Of a DNA stretch of 64,000 nt, positions 26,274 through 35,100 are shown piece by piece. The stretch lies in the NCBI RefSeq assembly GCF_018614415.1, contig NZ_JAGGOO010000042.1, forward strand, positions 1-64,000. Direction: 5' to 3'. Below the pieces are notes generated by a model, which saw only the letters and a list, made by a program, of their open reading frames with translations, did not search any database and was not told the DNA's origin. The DNA is from Streptomyces sp. ISL-12 (GTDB lineage: Bacteria; Actinomycetota; Actinomycetes; Streptomycetales; Streptomycetaceae). Position 1 is the first letter of the stretch, and every line of letters begins with the position of its first letter. The translations under genes were made by a program, and so were the position numbers.

Positions 26274-28115
26274 ATGTGCGGCATCACCGGCTGGGTCTCC
26301 TTCGACCGCGATCTGGGGGCCGAGCGGGCGGCATTGGATGCGATGACGGAGACGATGTCCTGCCGCGGACCGGACGACCGCGGCGTCTGGGTCCAGGGCC
26401 CCGCGGCGCTCGGCCACCGCAGGCTCGCCATCATCGACCTGCCCGGCGGCCGGCAGCCGATGACCGCCGAGACCCCGCACGGCACGGTCGCCCTCGTCTA
26501 CTCGGGCGAGACCTACAACTTCACCGAGCTGCGCCGCGACCTGACCGGCCGCGGCCACCGCTTCACCACCGACTCCGACACCGAGGTCGTGCTCCGCGGC
26601 TACCTGGAGTGGGGCGACGCGCTCGCCGAGCGCCTCAACGGCATGTACGCCTTCGCGATCTGGGACGGCCGCGCCGACAAGCTCGTCATGGTCCGCGACC
26701 GCATGGGCATCAAGCCCTTCTACCACCACCCCACCGCCGACGGCGTCCTCTTCGGCTCCGAGCCCAAGGCGATCCTCGCCAACCCGCTGGCCCGCCGCCG
26801 GGTCCGGCTCGACGGGCTGCGCGAACTGTTCACCATGATCAAGACGCCGGGGCACGCCGTGTGGGACGGCATCCACGAGGTCGAGCCCGGCACCGTCGTC
26901 ACCGTCGACCGCGACGGCGTACGGCAGCGCCGCTACTGGGAGCTGGAGACCCGCCCGCACACCGACGACCGGGACGCCACCGTCGCCCACGTCCGCACCC
27001 TCCTCGACGACATCGTGCGCCGCCAGCTCGTCGCGGACGTGCCCCGCTGCACCCTCCTCTCCGGCGGGCTGGACTCCTCCGCGCTGACCGCGCTCGGCGC
27101 CCGGCAGCTGGCCGGGCAGGGCGAGCGGGTCCGCAGCTTCGCCGTCGACTTCGCCGGCCAGGCCGAGAACTTCGTCGCCGACGAACTGCGCGGCACGCCC
27201 GACACCCCGTTCGTGCACGACGTCGCCCGCACCGCCGGCACCGACCACCAGGACATCGTGCTGGACTCCCAGGCCCTGGCCGACCCCGAGATCCGCGCGA
27301 AGGTGATCCGGGCCCGCGACCTGCCCGCCGGCCTCGGCGACATGGACGCCTCCCTCTACCTGCTCTTCCTGGCCATCCGCGAGCACTCCACCGTCGCGCT
27401 GTCCGGCGAGTCCGCCGACGAGGTCTTCGGCGGCTACCTCCAGTTCTTCGACGAGGCGGCGCGCAACACCGACGCCTTCCCCTGGCTGGTGACGATGGGC
27501 CGCCACTTCGGGGACGACGCCGACGTACTGCGCCCCGACCTGACGAAGGCCCTGGACCTCTCCTCCTACGTCGCCGACGGCTACCGCGACGCCGTGGCGG
27601 GCATCCGGCGCCTGGACGGCGAGAGCGACTTCGAGTACCGGATGCGGCGCATCTCCCACCTCCACCTGACCCGTTTCGTGCGCATCCTGCTCGACCGCAA
27701 GGACCGCGCCAGCATGGCCGTCGGCCTGGAGGTCCGCGTCCCGTTCTGCGACCACCGGCTCGTGGAGTACGTCTACAACACGCCCTGGGCCCTGAAGTCC
27801 TACGACGGCCGGGAGAAGACCCTGCTGCGCGAGGCCACCGCCGACGTCCTCCCCAAGTCCGTCTACGACCGGGTCAAGAGCCCCTACCCGTCGACGCAGG
27901 ACCCCAAGTACGCGGCGGCCCTCCAGGACCAGGCGCGGGACCTGCTCGCCCGCCCGGACCACCGGGTCTTCGAACTCGTCGATCCCGCCCGGCTGCGCCG
28001 CGCCGTGGACCGGGAGGCCCCGATGACCGGCCAGGCGGACCGGCGCGGCCTCGAACGCGCCCTCGACCTCGCCCTCTGGCTGGAGATGTACGACCCCGAA
28101 CTCGTCCTCGGCTGA
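26274..28115 (+). CDS. asnB: Asparagine synthase (glutamine-hydrolysing)
   Basis: 613 residues. After Met is the catalytic Cys2 of the class II glutaminase (MCGITGW), with SCRGPDDRG, HRRLAIIDL, YSGETYNF and MYAFAIWD. The synthetase half shows the ATP pyrophosphatase loop LLSGGLDSSAL (~264-274), LSGESADEVFGGY and the C-terminal DRKDRASMAVGLEVRVPF. It makes asparagine from aspartate with ATP and glutamine. GGAGGTAGCAC precedes ATG 26274. Length and motifs are canonical. A regulatory hairpin may lie in the leader. Confidence 0.95.
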   Translation: MCGITGWVSFDRDLGAERAALDAMTETMSCRGPDDRGVWVQGPAALGHRRLAIIDLPGGRQPMTAETPHGTVALVYSGETYNFTELRRDLTGRGHRFTTDSDTEVVLRGYLEWGDALAERLNGMYAFAIWDGRADKLVMVRDRMGIKPFYHHPTADGVLFGSEPKAILANPLARRRVRLDGLRELFTMIKTPGHAVWDGIHEVEPGTVVTVDRDGVRQRRYWELETRPHTDDRDATVAHVRTLLDDIVRRQLVADVPRCTLLSGGLDSSALTALGARQLAGQGERVRSFAVDFAGQAENFVADELRGTPDTPFVHDVARTAGTDHQDIVLDSQALADPEIRAKVIRARDLPAGLGDMDASLYLLFLAIREHSTVALSGESADEVFGGYLQFFDEAARNTDAFPWLVTMGRHFGDDADVLRPDLTKALDLSSYVADGYRDAVAGIRRLDGESDFEYRMRRISHLHLTRFVRILLDRKDRASMAVGLEVRVPFCDHRLVEYVYNTPWALKSYDGREKTLLREATADVLPKSVYDRVKSPYPSTQDPKYAAALQDQARDLLARPDHRVFELVDPARLRRAVDREAPMTGQADRRGLERALDLALWLEMYDPELVLG

Positions 28116-28119
28116 CGGC

Positions 28120-29721
28120 TCAGCGCCCCGGCCCTCTGTCGCCCTCCGGCCCGCAGGAACTGCCGTCGGGCGGCAGGGAGCCGTGCAGCAGGAAGTCGTC
28201 GACCTTGCGGTGCACGCACTTGGAGGACGAGTACCCGGTGTGCCCCTCGCCCTTGTTGTCGAGGACCACGGCCGAGGGGCCCAGCCGCTCGGCCGTCTCC
28301 TGCGTCCAGTGGTACGGCGTCGCCGGGTCGCCGCGTGTGCCGACCAGCAGCATCTTCGGCGTGTCGACGCCCTTGACCTCGTCGCGGATGTAGTCGGTGC
28401 CCCTGGGGCGGCCGTAGCACATCAGCACCTGGGTGAGCCGGTACCGGCCGAAGACCGGTGACGCCTGCTCGTACCGCTCCCGCAGACGGCCCAGGGACCG
28501 GGTGACCTGGCCGGCGGTGGGGCGGTCCGGGTCGTCGGCGCAGTTGATCGCCATCAGCGCCGCCGGGAGGTTGTCCAGCGGCACGTCCTGCGCGTCGGTG
28601 AGCCCGCCGTCCGCGTCCCGCCGGACGGGGAAGCCGACGCCGCCGGACACGAAACCCTCCAGGCGGCTCGAGTCGCCGTCTTCGACCAGCTGCGCGACGG
28701 CCCGCTCCAGCGACGGCCACAGTTCCCGGCTGTAGAGCGCCTCTCCGAGGGCACCGACGAGATCCTGCCCGGAGAAGGGCTCACCGAAGACCGAGGGCAC
28801 CGGCTCGTCGTCGAGGGACGCGACGAGCTTCTCGACCTGGCGGCGGGCGTCCCTGCTGTCCTGGCCGAACGGGCAGGCGATGTCCTCCACGCACCAGTCG
28901 AGGAAGTTCTCCAGCGCGGTCTGCTGCCCCCGCGCACTCGCCAGGCCCTGTTCCGCGAGGGGTTCGGTCAGGGTGTCCACACCGTCCAGGACCAGCCGGC
29001 CCACCCGGTGGGGGAACCGCGCGGCGTACACCGCGCCGAGCCGGGTCCCGTAGGAGAAGCCCAGGTAGTTGAGCTTGTCGTCACCGAGCGCCCGGCGCAT
29101 CACGTCCAGGTCGCGGGCGGCGTCCACGGTGCCTATGTGGGACAGCACCGGCCCTGAGTGCTTCTCGCACTGGGCCGCGGCCTTCCGCAGCCGCTCCAGC
29201 GCCTCCCGCGGGTCCTTCAGCCCCTCGTCCCCGTCGGTCGCCTCCACGATCTCGACCGACCCCGGACCGCAGCTGACCGGGGAGGAGCGGCCGACGCCGC
29301 GCGGATCGAAGGAGACGACGTCGTAGCCGTTGGTGAGGTGCATGAAGTCCTTGCCGCCGGCGGACAGTTCGCTGACGCCGGAGCCGCCCGGCCCGCCGAA
29401 GTTCAGCAGCACGGAGCCCTTGCGCTCGCCGGTCGCCCGGTAACGGGCGAGGGCCAGGTCGAGGGTCTCCTTCTCCGGCCGGGCGTAGTCGAGGGGCACG
29501 GTGACCTTCCCGCACTGGAGGTCCTCGGGCATGTCCAGGCCCTCGCAGGCGGACCACGTGACCCGCTGGTCGTAGAACCGGGACAGCCCGGCCCCGGATC
29601 CGTCGGCCGCGGAGCCGTCCGCGGTGGCGGCGGGCAGGCCCGCGCCCAGCAGGGACAGGCCCAGGGCTCCGGGTACCGCCCAGCGCAGGGCCGTGGGCCG
29701 GGTCGACAGCTTGGCCAGCAT
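28120..29721 (-). CDS. Secreted alpha/beta-hydrolase, SlpD/E-type tripeptidyl aminopeptidase
   Basis: 533 residues with a signal peptide (ALRWAVPGALGLSLLGAGLPAATA). The alpha/beta-hydrolase core contains the oxyanion region NFGGPGGSG, SFDPRGVGRSSPV, nucleophile elbow GFSYGTRLG, acid GTRGDPATP and histidine GEGHTGYSS, all as in Streptomyces tripeptidyl aminopeptidases. Paired cysteines (ACEGL, QCG, SCGPG, INCADD, MCYG) fit an exported protein. GGGAGG precedes ATG 29721. It converges on asnB with a 4-bp gap, so no room exists for separate terminators. Confidence 0.9.
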   Translation of the reverse strand: MLAKLSTRPTALRWAVPGALGLSLLGAGLPAATADGSAADGSGAGLSRFYDQRVTWSACEGLDMPEDLQCGKVTVPLDYARPEKETLDLALARYRATGERKGSVLLNFGGPGGSGVSELSAGGKDFMHLTNGYDVVSFDPRGVGRSSPVSCGPGSVEIVEATDGDEGLKDPREALERLRKAAAQCEKHSGPVLSHIGTVDAARDLDVMRRALGDDKLNYLGFSYGTRLGAVYAARFPHRVGRLVLDGVDTLTEPLAEQGLASARGQQTALENFLDWCVEDIACPFGQDSRDARRQVEKLVASLDDEPVPSVFGEPFSGQDLVGALGEALYSRELWPSLERAVAQLVEDGDSSRLEGFVSGGVGFPVRRDADGGLTDAQDVPLDNLPAALMAINCADDPDRPTAGQVTRSLGRLRERYEQASPVFGRYRLTQVLMCYGRPRGTDYIRDEVKGVDTPKMLLVGTRGDPATPYHWTQETAERLGPSAVVLDNKGEGHTGYSSSKCVHRKVDDFLLHGSLPPDGSSCGPEGDRGPGR

Positions 29722-29951
29722 CGATGCCTCCCGGGCGCCCCGTCGGGGACCGGAGAACGGCGCCCTCGATCACCATAAGCGGGCCGGTGGCGACCCGCCT
29801 CCGGGCAGGCCTGCGCTGCGCACCCTGCCGCTTGTTCGACAGAAGTGTCACTCGACGGAGTGAAGACGGACAAGCCATGACTCGGGTGGTCCACCCGCGT
29901 TCTCGTCGGTGCGGGCGAGCGCCCGCGACCATGTCCGGAAGGCAGGGAACC

Positions 29952-30698
29952 ATGGGAAGGGTCGCCCGAATCGGTGTGCTCGCCGCCGCCTCCGGTGCGC
30001 TGGCCGTGACGCTGCCGGCCGGCTCGGGCCTCGCGGCCGGCGGCGCCGGCGCGGAGGGCTCCGCCGCCGGCTCGCCGGGGCTGGTCTCCGGCAACACCGT
30101 CCAGCTCCCGGTGGACGTGTGCGGGAACTTCGTGAACGTGGCCGGGCTGCTCAGCCCCGACGCCGGCGACGGCTGCGAGAACGCCGGTGACGCCGGCCGC
30201 GGGACCGGGCGGGCCGACGCCTTTGCCGAGGGCGGTGAGCGGGACTCACCGGGCGTGCTCTCCGGCAACGGGGTGCGGCTGCCGGTGAGTCTGCCGGTGA
30301 ACGTCAGCGGCAACGCGGTGAGCGTGGTGGGCGTCGGCGACCCGTCGGTCGGCAACGAGTCCGCGAACGGCTCCGGCGACCGCTCCGGGCAGCCGCCGCC
30401 GAGCCGCCCCTCGCGGCCCGAGCCGCCGGCGCCGTCGGTGCCGGAGACGGATCCGCGGCCGTCGGTGCCGTCGGTGCCGGAGACCGAGGTGAAGGCACCG
30501 CCGACGGCCGCGCCGGACCTCACCGACCCGCGGGCCACCTCGGCCGCGCTCGCCCGCACCGGAGCCGGCTTGACCGTCCCCGCCCTCCTGGGCGGCGCCG
30601 CACTCGTCCTCGGCGGCGCGGTCCTCTTCCGGCGCTTCCGCCCCGGCACCGGCGACCGGCCGGCGGGTACGGTCCGTCGGCGGACGGACCGGGCGTGA
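29952..30698 (+). CDS. chpB: Long chaplin with C-terminal sortase signal
   Basis: 248 residues: a signal peptide (ARIGVLAAASGALAVTLPAG), two chaplin domains, a Pro/Glu-rich wall-spanning linker, then the Streptomyces sortase motif LARTG, a hydrophobic helix and the basic tail FRRFRP. Domain 1 (~51-90: SPGLVSGNTVQLPVDVCGNF, then GDGCENAG) has both conserved Cys. Domain 2 (~100-140) has Ser and Glu in their places (NVSGNAV, GNESANG). Long chaplins coat aerial hyphae with amyloid fibres while anchored to peptidoglycan. The symbol is from remembered gene order. ATG 29952 follows GGAAGGCAGGG. Confidence 0.88.
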   Translation: MGRVARIGVLAAASGALAVTLPAGSGLAAGGAGAEGSAAGSPGLVSGNTVQLPVDVCGNFVNVAGLLSPDAGDGCENAGDAGRGTGRADAFAEGGERDSPGVLSGNGVRLPVSLPVNVSGNAVSVVGVGDPSVGNESANGSGDRSGQPPPSRPSRPEPPAPSVPETDPRPSVPSVPETEVKAPPTAAPDLTDPRATSAALARTGAGLTVPALLGGAALVLGGAVLFRRFRPGTGDRPAGTVRRRTDRA

Positions 30699-30707
30699 CC
30701 TGCCCTG

Positions 30708-31193
30708 TCAGCCCCGCCCGGTGTGGAACCGCACGTGCAACGCGCGGATTTCCTCCGTCAGTTCGGGCACCGGGCCCTCCACGGTCACGCCGGGGGCGAT
30801 CTCCTGGACCGGCAGCGCGCGGACCGGCGCGGCGGGGACGCCCAGCTCGGTGAGCCACGTCACGAGCTGCCGCGAGGAGGCGACGTAGACGATGCGGCCG
30901 AGGCCCACCCAGGCGTGGGCGGCGGCGCACATGGGACAGTGCTCGCCCGAGGTGTAGACCGTCGCGGCGGCCCGCTGCGCCGGGGTGAGGCGGTCCGCGG
31001 CCCAGCGGGCGAGCGCGAACTCGGGGTGGCGGGTGCGGTCGCCGGACGCGACCCGGTTGTGGTCCTCGGCCAGCACGGTGCCGTCCCCGCTCACCAGGAC
31101 CGAACCGAAGGGCTCGTCCCCGGCCTCCAGCGCTGCCGCGGCCAGCTCCACGCACCGGCGCAGATGGGGCAGCTCGGTGTCCTTCACGGTCAT
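30708..31193 (-). CDS. Nucleoside/cytidine-type deaminase
   Basis: 161 residues with the zinc-deaminase signature: His and Glu in HPEFALARWA and the Cys pair in GEHCPMCAAAHAW, plus PFGSVLVSGDG near the N-terminus. This places it with guanine/tRNA-adenosine/cytosine-type deaminases. The fold is a single domain of normal length. ATG 31193 has GGGAGGG upstream; a longer frame to 31232 lacks one. It converges on the chaplin with a 9-bp gap. The exact base deaminated is not evident. Confidence 0.85.
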   Translation of the reverse strand: MTVKDTELPHLRRCVELAAAALEAGDEPFGSVLVSGDGTVLAEDHNRVASGDRTRHPEFALARWAADRLTPAQRAAATVYTSGEHCPMCAAAHAWVGLGRIVYVASSRQLVTWLTELGVPAAPVRALPVQEIAPGVTVEGPVPELTEEIRALHVRFHTGRG

Positions 31194-31322
31194 GGCGTCC
31201 GGCCCTCCCGGGGAGTGATCGAGGCGCCCCACCCTACGCGTCGCGGGCGGCGCGCCGGATGGTCCGGTGCGCCGCCCGCGGTGGGGGGTGCCGTCGCTGT
31301 TCGCGCGTCCTGGGCTACGCCG

Positions 31323-31586
31323 TCAGCGGCGTGCCTTCGACCGGTCCAGCGCGGCCACGCCGAGCGCGGCCAGCCCGATCTGGATGAGCCACTCGGCCCA
31401 GTCCACGCCGCCGGTGTCCGCCACGCCGAACGCGCCGGCGATCGCGGAGCCGATCAGCGCGGCCACGATGCCCACGAGGATGGTCCACAGAATGCCGATG
31501 CGCTGGCGGCCCGGGACCACGAGGCGCCCCAGGACACCGATGACGATGCCGATCACGATCGCGCTGATGATGCCGTCGACTTCCAT
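31323..31586 (-). CDS. GlsB/YeaQ/YmgE-family stress membrane protein
   Basis: 87 residues with three hydrophobic segments: IISAIVIGIVIGVLGRLVVP, ILWTILVGIVAALIGSAIAG and WLIQIGLAALGVAAL. The first two with their Gly spacing are the transglycosylase-associated (GlsB) signature. These small membrane proteins are general-stress induced; their mechanism is unknown. GGGGCGGAG precedes ATG 31586. It is followed in the same direction, after a gap, by nothing that suggests an operon. Confidence 0.88.
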   Translation of the reverse strand: MEVDGIISAIVIGIVIGVLGRLVVPGRQRIGILWTILVGIVAALIGSAIAGAFGVADTGGVDWAEWLIQIGLAALGVAALDRSKARR

Positions 31587-31741
31587 CTCCGCCCCTTTCC
31601 GTCAAGACCCCCGCACCGGGCGTCTGCCCGCTCGGGGCGGACCCAGTCCCGTCCGGTCGGCGCTGCAGCGTGCGGTCGGCGCCGCAGCGCGCGGCGGCCG
31701 GTCCGCGCGGGGCGGACCGGCCCGTAGGGGTTCCGGATCGG

Positions 31742-32191
31742 CTAGGGCTTGGAGCTCTTCGCCGCCGTAGCGGCGCAGACCGTCCCCAGCATCAGGGCCA
31801 GAGCACCGATGATGATGTTGTTCCAGATGACTCCGGCGTCGGGGGAGGAACCCACGATCCACGGTGAGATGATCATCCACACGCCGATGGCGCACATGGC
31901 TCCGCTGAGGCCGTACATGCGCTCCGGGGCCCGGGTGAACCCCAGGGCCAGCAGAGCGATCGCGATGCCCACGATCAGGTTGTGGGCGACCAGCGAGGGC
32001 TGGCTCGTCGTGAAGTGGAGGATCCAGGGGGACACGGCGCAGTACAGACCGAGCAGGAAGACCGGCCCGTCCACGAGAGCCACGTCCCGGCCGCCGAGCA
32101 TGCGGTCGTACCGGGCCCGCATCTCCGGGGCGTCGGGGTGGCTGCTTATGTCGCCTCTGGTGTCGCCTCTGCTGTGCGAGACGTTGGCCAT
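31742..32191 (-). CDS. SPW-repeat membrane protein
   Basis: 149 residues. After a polar N-terminus are four membrane helices carrying two SPW motifs: LGLYCAVSPWILHF and IGVWMIISPWIVG, each followed by a helix beginning near an Asn (HNLIVG; WNNIIIG). This duplicated SPW pattern is characteristic of a family of unknown function often near stress genes. AAGGAGAC precedes ATG 32191. Confidence 0.85.
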   Translation of the reverse strand: MANVSHSRGDTRGDISSHPDAPEMRARYDRMLGGRDVALVDGPVFLLGLYCAVSPWILHFTTSQPSLVAHNLIVGIAIALLALGFTRAPERMYGLSGAMCAIGVWMIISPWIVGSSPDAGVIWNNIIIGALALMLGTVCAATAAKSSKP

Positions 32192-32426
32192 GGTCGTCTC
32201 CTTTGACTGGCAGACCGTCCGCGTCTGGTGCGGTATGCGATGAGTGTCGCAACATCTCCATTCTGCTCCTTATGTCGCCCTTATGTGTAGTGGTGGGCGA
32301 GGGGGCCCCGCCGTGCGGTCGGCGGGACAGGGGAGGGGGGTATGCGCGGAACGAACGCGGGCAGGCGGAACGTACCCGGCCGAGCCGATCGGCCACCGGT
32401 TTCCACTCCTGGAGGTGTCTGCCGCT

Positions 32427-32594
32427 ATGGGCGCGAAGGTGTTGGAGCGATTTCCGGCGGGAGCTCCGCGCGGTTCGTGGCCGGCGGAGGAGTTCGCCGC
32501 CGCACGACGGGCCCAGGGTGAGCCCGCGACGGTCGTCATGGATTTGAAGTCGGACGCGTTCCTCGTCGTCGTGCCGACGTCCGACGACGACTGA
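32427..32594 (+). CDS. Small conserved Streptomyces protein
   Basis: 55 residues: MGAKVLERFPAGAPRGSWPA, then EEFAAARRAQGEPATVVMDL and an ending rich in Val and Asp. No signal or membrane segment. GGAGGTG lies at suitable distance before ATG 32427, codon use is typical, and I recall similar short Streptomyces proteins. Function unknown. Confidence 0.6.
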   Translation: MGAKVLERFPAGAPRGSWPAEEFAAARRAQGEPATVVMDLKSDAFLVVVPTSDDD

Positions 32595-32657
32595 CCGGCC
32601 GGCGGCGCGCTCCGTCGGGACGTGGGCGCGGGACGGCCCCGGGGCGGCTGAGGCGGG

Positions 32658-32690
32658 ACTGGTCTACACCCTTGACTGGTACATACCAAT
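32658..32690 (+). promoter_or_regulatory. Tandem DasR-responsive (dre-like) elements upstream of chitinase
   Basis: Two sites 17 bp apart resemble the dre consensus ACTGGTCTAGACCACT. ACTGGTCTACACCCTT (32658-32673) matches 13 of 16 and ACTGGTACATACCAAT (32675-32690) matches 12 of 16. Chitinase promoters in Streptomyces carry such repeats, and DasR represses them until GlcNAc-phosphates accumulate. The sites end about 100 bp before the chitinase start. Confidence 0.7.
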
Positions 32691-32793
32691 GCGGTTGAGT
32701 GTGCTGACCACCCCCCACCACGGCCGTCCCCCAGGGCCCGCTCCACCCTGCCCCGTGTCGGGAACGGCCGTGCTCCGTCAAGGAGTTGATCCC

Positions 32794-33681
32794 GTGTCGA
32801 GACGTCGTATCTCCGCGGTCGTGGCCGTCCTCGCCCTCGCCGGCGCCGTGCCGGTGCTGATGCCGGCCACTCAGGCGTCCGCCGCCGCCTGTTCGAGCTA
32901 CCCGAGCTGGGTGGCGGGCAAGTCGTACGCCGCCGGTGACATCGTCCGCTACACCGACGGCAAGGCGTACATCGCCGAACACGCCAACCCGGGTTACGAC
33001 CCGGTCATCAGCACCTGGTACTGGGAGCCGTACGCCTGCGACGGCGGCTCCACGCCGGTCGGGAACTTCGTGGTCTCCGAGGCCCAGTTCAACCAGATGT
33101 TCCCGAGCCGGAACGGGTTCTACACCTACGGCGGGCTCACCGCCGCGCTCAGCGCCTACCCCGGCTTCGCCACCACCGGCAGCGACACCGTCAAGAAGCA
33201 GGAGGCCGCGGCCTTCCTCGCCAACGTCAGCCACGAGACCGGCGGACTGGTGCACATCGTCGAGCAGGACACCTCCAACTACGCGCACTACTGCGACTGG
33301 AACCGGTCCTACGGCTGCCCGGCGGGACAGGCGGCCTACTACGGGCGCGGTCCCATCCAGCTCAGCTGGAACTACAACTACAAGGCCGCGGGCGACGCCC
33401 TCGGCATCGACCTGCTGAACAACCCCTGGCTGGTGCAGAACGACGCGGCCGTGGCCTGGAAGACGGGCCTGTGGTACTGGAACACCCAGTCCGGCCCCGG
33501 CACCATGACCCCGCACAACGCCATGGTCAACGGCGCCGGTTTCGGCCAGACCATCCGCTCCATCAACGGCTACGTGGAGTGCGACGGTGGCAACCCCGCG
33601 CAGGTGCAGAGCCGGGTGACGACGTACCAGCGCTTCGCGCAGATCCTCGGGGTCGACCCGGGCGGCAATTTGTACTGCTGA
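32794..33681 (+). CDS. chiF: Secreted family 19 chitinase with N-terminal chitin-binding domain
   Basis: 295 residues: signal peptide ending ATQASAAA, then a CBM5/12 module (~30-78: YPSWVAGKSYAAGDIVRYTD, TWYWEPYAC) and a GH19 catalytic domain. The catalytic Glu is in FLANVSHETGG; NYAHYCDWN, YYGRGPIQLSWNYNY and the C-terminal NGYVECDGG are the family's substrate-cleft motifs. It hydrolyses chitin with inversion outside the cell. GTG 32794 follows AAGGAG and gives a clean signal peptide. Dual dre-like sites lie upstream. The symbol follows remembered gene order. Confidence 0.9.
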   Translation: MSRRRISAVVAVLALAGAVPVLMPATQASAAACSSYPSWVAGKSYAAGDIVRYTDGKAYIAEHANPGYDPVISTWYWEPYACDGGSTPVGNFVVSEAQFNQMFPSRNGFYTYGGLTAALSAYPGFATTGSDTVKKQEAAAFLANVSHETGGLVHIVEQDTSNYAHYCDWNRSYGCPAGQAAYYGRGPIQLSWNYNYKAAGDALGIDLLNNPWLVQNDAAVAWKTGLWYWNTQSGPGTMTPHNAMVNGAGFGQTIRSINGYVECDGGNPAQVQSRVTTYQRFAQILGVDPGGNLYC

Positions 33682-33714
33682 TCCGTGCCACCGGGCGTGT
33701 GCCAGACTCCGCCG

Positions 33715-34599
33715 ATGACCTCGGAAACGATCACCGCCCACGCCTCCGGCACCTGGACCCTCGGTGACCTGCCCGTCCGCCGCGTCGGCCTCGGCGCGAT
33801 GCGGCTGACGGGCAGCGCCGCCTTCCACCTCGGCACACCGGGCGACCGCGAGCGGTCCCTCACCGTGCTGCGCCGGGCGGTCGGCCTCGGCGTCAACCAC
33901 ATCGACACCGCCGCCTTCTACTTCTCCTCCCTCCGCTCCGCCAACGAACTGATCAACAGCGCGCTGGCGCCCTACCCCGACGATCTGGTGATCGCCGCCA
34001 AGGTCGGCCCGTTCCGGGACTGGTCCGGCGCGTGGGGCACCTCCGCGCGCCCCGAGGACCTGCGCGGCCACGTCGAGGAGAACCTGCGCCAGCTCGGCCG
34101 CGACCACCTCGACGTCGTCTACCTGCGCCGCATGCGCCAGGGCTCGGTCGCCGAGCACTTCGGCGCCCTCGCCGAACTCCGCCGGGCAGGCCTGATCCGC
34201 CACCTCGGCCTCTCCGCCGTCGAGCCGCGCCACCTCGCCGAGGCCCAGGCCATCGCCCCGGTCGTCTGCGTCCAGAACCGCTACGGCCTCGGCTTCCACG
34301 ACCCCGCCACCGACGAACTCCTGGGCCTGTGCCGCGACCAGGGCATCGCCTTCGTGCCGTTCTACGCCATCGCCGGCGAGGCCGGGCCCCAGCGGGCCGC
34401 CGCCGACCACGACGCCGGCGTCCGCGCGGTCGCCCGGGCGCACGGCGCGAGCCCCGCGCAGGTCCGGATCGCCTGGACCCTGCACCAGGGCCCGCACGTG
34501 CTCGCCGTCCCCGGCACCGGCGACCCCGCCCACCTCACCGAGAACGTGGCCGCGGGCGCGCTGCGCCTCACCGGGGAGGACCTGGCCCGACTCGGCTGA
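33715..34599 (+). CDS. Aldo/keto reductase
   Basis: 294 residues in the AKR TIM-barrel fold: RVGLGAMRLTG, the catalytic Asp-Tyr region GVNHIDTAAFYFSS, VIAAKVG with the Lys, then LDVVYLRRM where the usual His is Arg, GLIRHLGLS and C-terminal VLAVPGTGDPAHLTEN for NADPH. Losing the active-site His weakens but does not abolish typical AKR activity. ATG 33715 lies only 33 bp after the chitinase stop. The substrate is unknown. Confidence 0.85.
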   Translation: MTSETITAHASGTWTLGDLPVRRVGLGAMRLTGSAAFHLGTPGDRERSLTVLRRAVGLGVNHIDTAAFYFSSLRSANELINSALAPYPDDLVIAAKVGPFRDWSGAWGTSARPEDLRGHVEENLRQLGRDHLDVVYLRRMRQGSVAEHFGALAELRRAGLIRHLGLSAVEPRHLAEAQAIAPVVCVQNRYGLGFHDPATDELLGLCRDQGIAFVPFYAIAGEAGPQRAAADHDAGVRAVARAHGASPAQVRIAWTLHQGPHVLAVPGTGDPAHLTENVAAGALRLTGEDLARLG

Positions 34600-34610
34600 C
34601 ACGGACGACG

Positions 34611-34656
34611 TACGGATGACAGTTGATGACAGTTTTACGTATAACTGTCATCCGTA
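34611..34656. promoter_or_regulatory. Perfect 14-bp inverted repeat with nested half-site
   Basis: TACGGATGACAGTT (34611-34624) is exactly complementary to AACTGTCATCCGTA (34643-34656). Inside the 18-bp spacer a third copy of the half-site, GATGACAGTT (34625-34634), pairs perfectly with the right arm over 10 bp. The array is AT-rich against its surroundings and ends 36 bp before the VOC start. It reads as a multi-half-site operator, TetR or GntR type, for the VOC-adenosine deaminase operon; it could also end the upstream transcript, but there is no U-tract. Confidence 0.7.
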
Positions 34657-34692
34657 CTAACCTCTCCCCTCATCCCGCCCGGAGAGGTCCCG

Positions 34693-35100
34693 ATGTCCCG
34701 TATCGCCCTGGTCACCCTCGTCGTCGACGACTACGACGAGGCCGTCCGCTTCTACACCGGCGCCCTCGGCTTCCGCCTGGCCGAGGACACGCCCCGGCCC
34801 GACGGCTCCCGCTGGGTCGTCGTCGAGCCGGGCACCGAAGGCGGCACCGCGCTGCTGCTGGCCCGCGCCAAGGGCGGGGAACAGCGCGCCCGGGTCGGTG
34901 ACCAGACCGGCGGGCGCGTCGGCTTCTTCCTGCACACCGACGACTTCGCCCGCGACCACGCCCGTATGGCGGCGGCCGGCGTGACCTTCCTGGAGGAACC
35001 GCGGCACGAGCCCTACGGCACGGTCGCGGTCTTCCAGGACCTGTACGGCAACCGCTGGGACCTGCTCCAGCCCACCACATCCGAGGACACCGACGCATGA
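34693..35100 (+). CDS. VOC (glyoxalase/bleomycin-resistance) family protein
   Basis: 135 residues: two beta-alpha-beta-beta-beta modules beginning [20 protein letters not shown] and [19 protein letters not shown], ending [18 protein letters not shown]. This is the single-chain dimeric glyoxalase fold that binds a metal or small ligand. The ATG at 34693 follows GGAGAGG. Its stop overlaps the adenosine deaminase start by four bases (ATGA), so the two are co-translated and presumably share the inverted-repeat operator. Confidence 0.85.
   Translation: MSRIALVTLVVDDYDEAVRFYTGALGFRLAEDTPRPDGSRWVVVEPGTEGGTALLLARAKGGEQRARVGDQTGGRVGFFLHTDDFARDHARMAAAGVTFLEEPRHEPYGTVAVFQDLYGNRWDLLQPTTSEDTDA

Noticed and set aside
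32338..32343. GGGTAT considered as a SigB-type -10 for the small gene at 32427.
   Set aside because: No GTTT-like -35 at the right distance.
34611..34656. Inverted repeat considered as only a Rho-independent terminator.
   Set aside because: No U-tract, and a third half-site in the loop fits an operator better.
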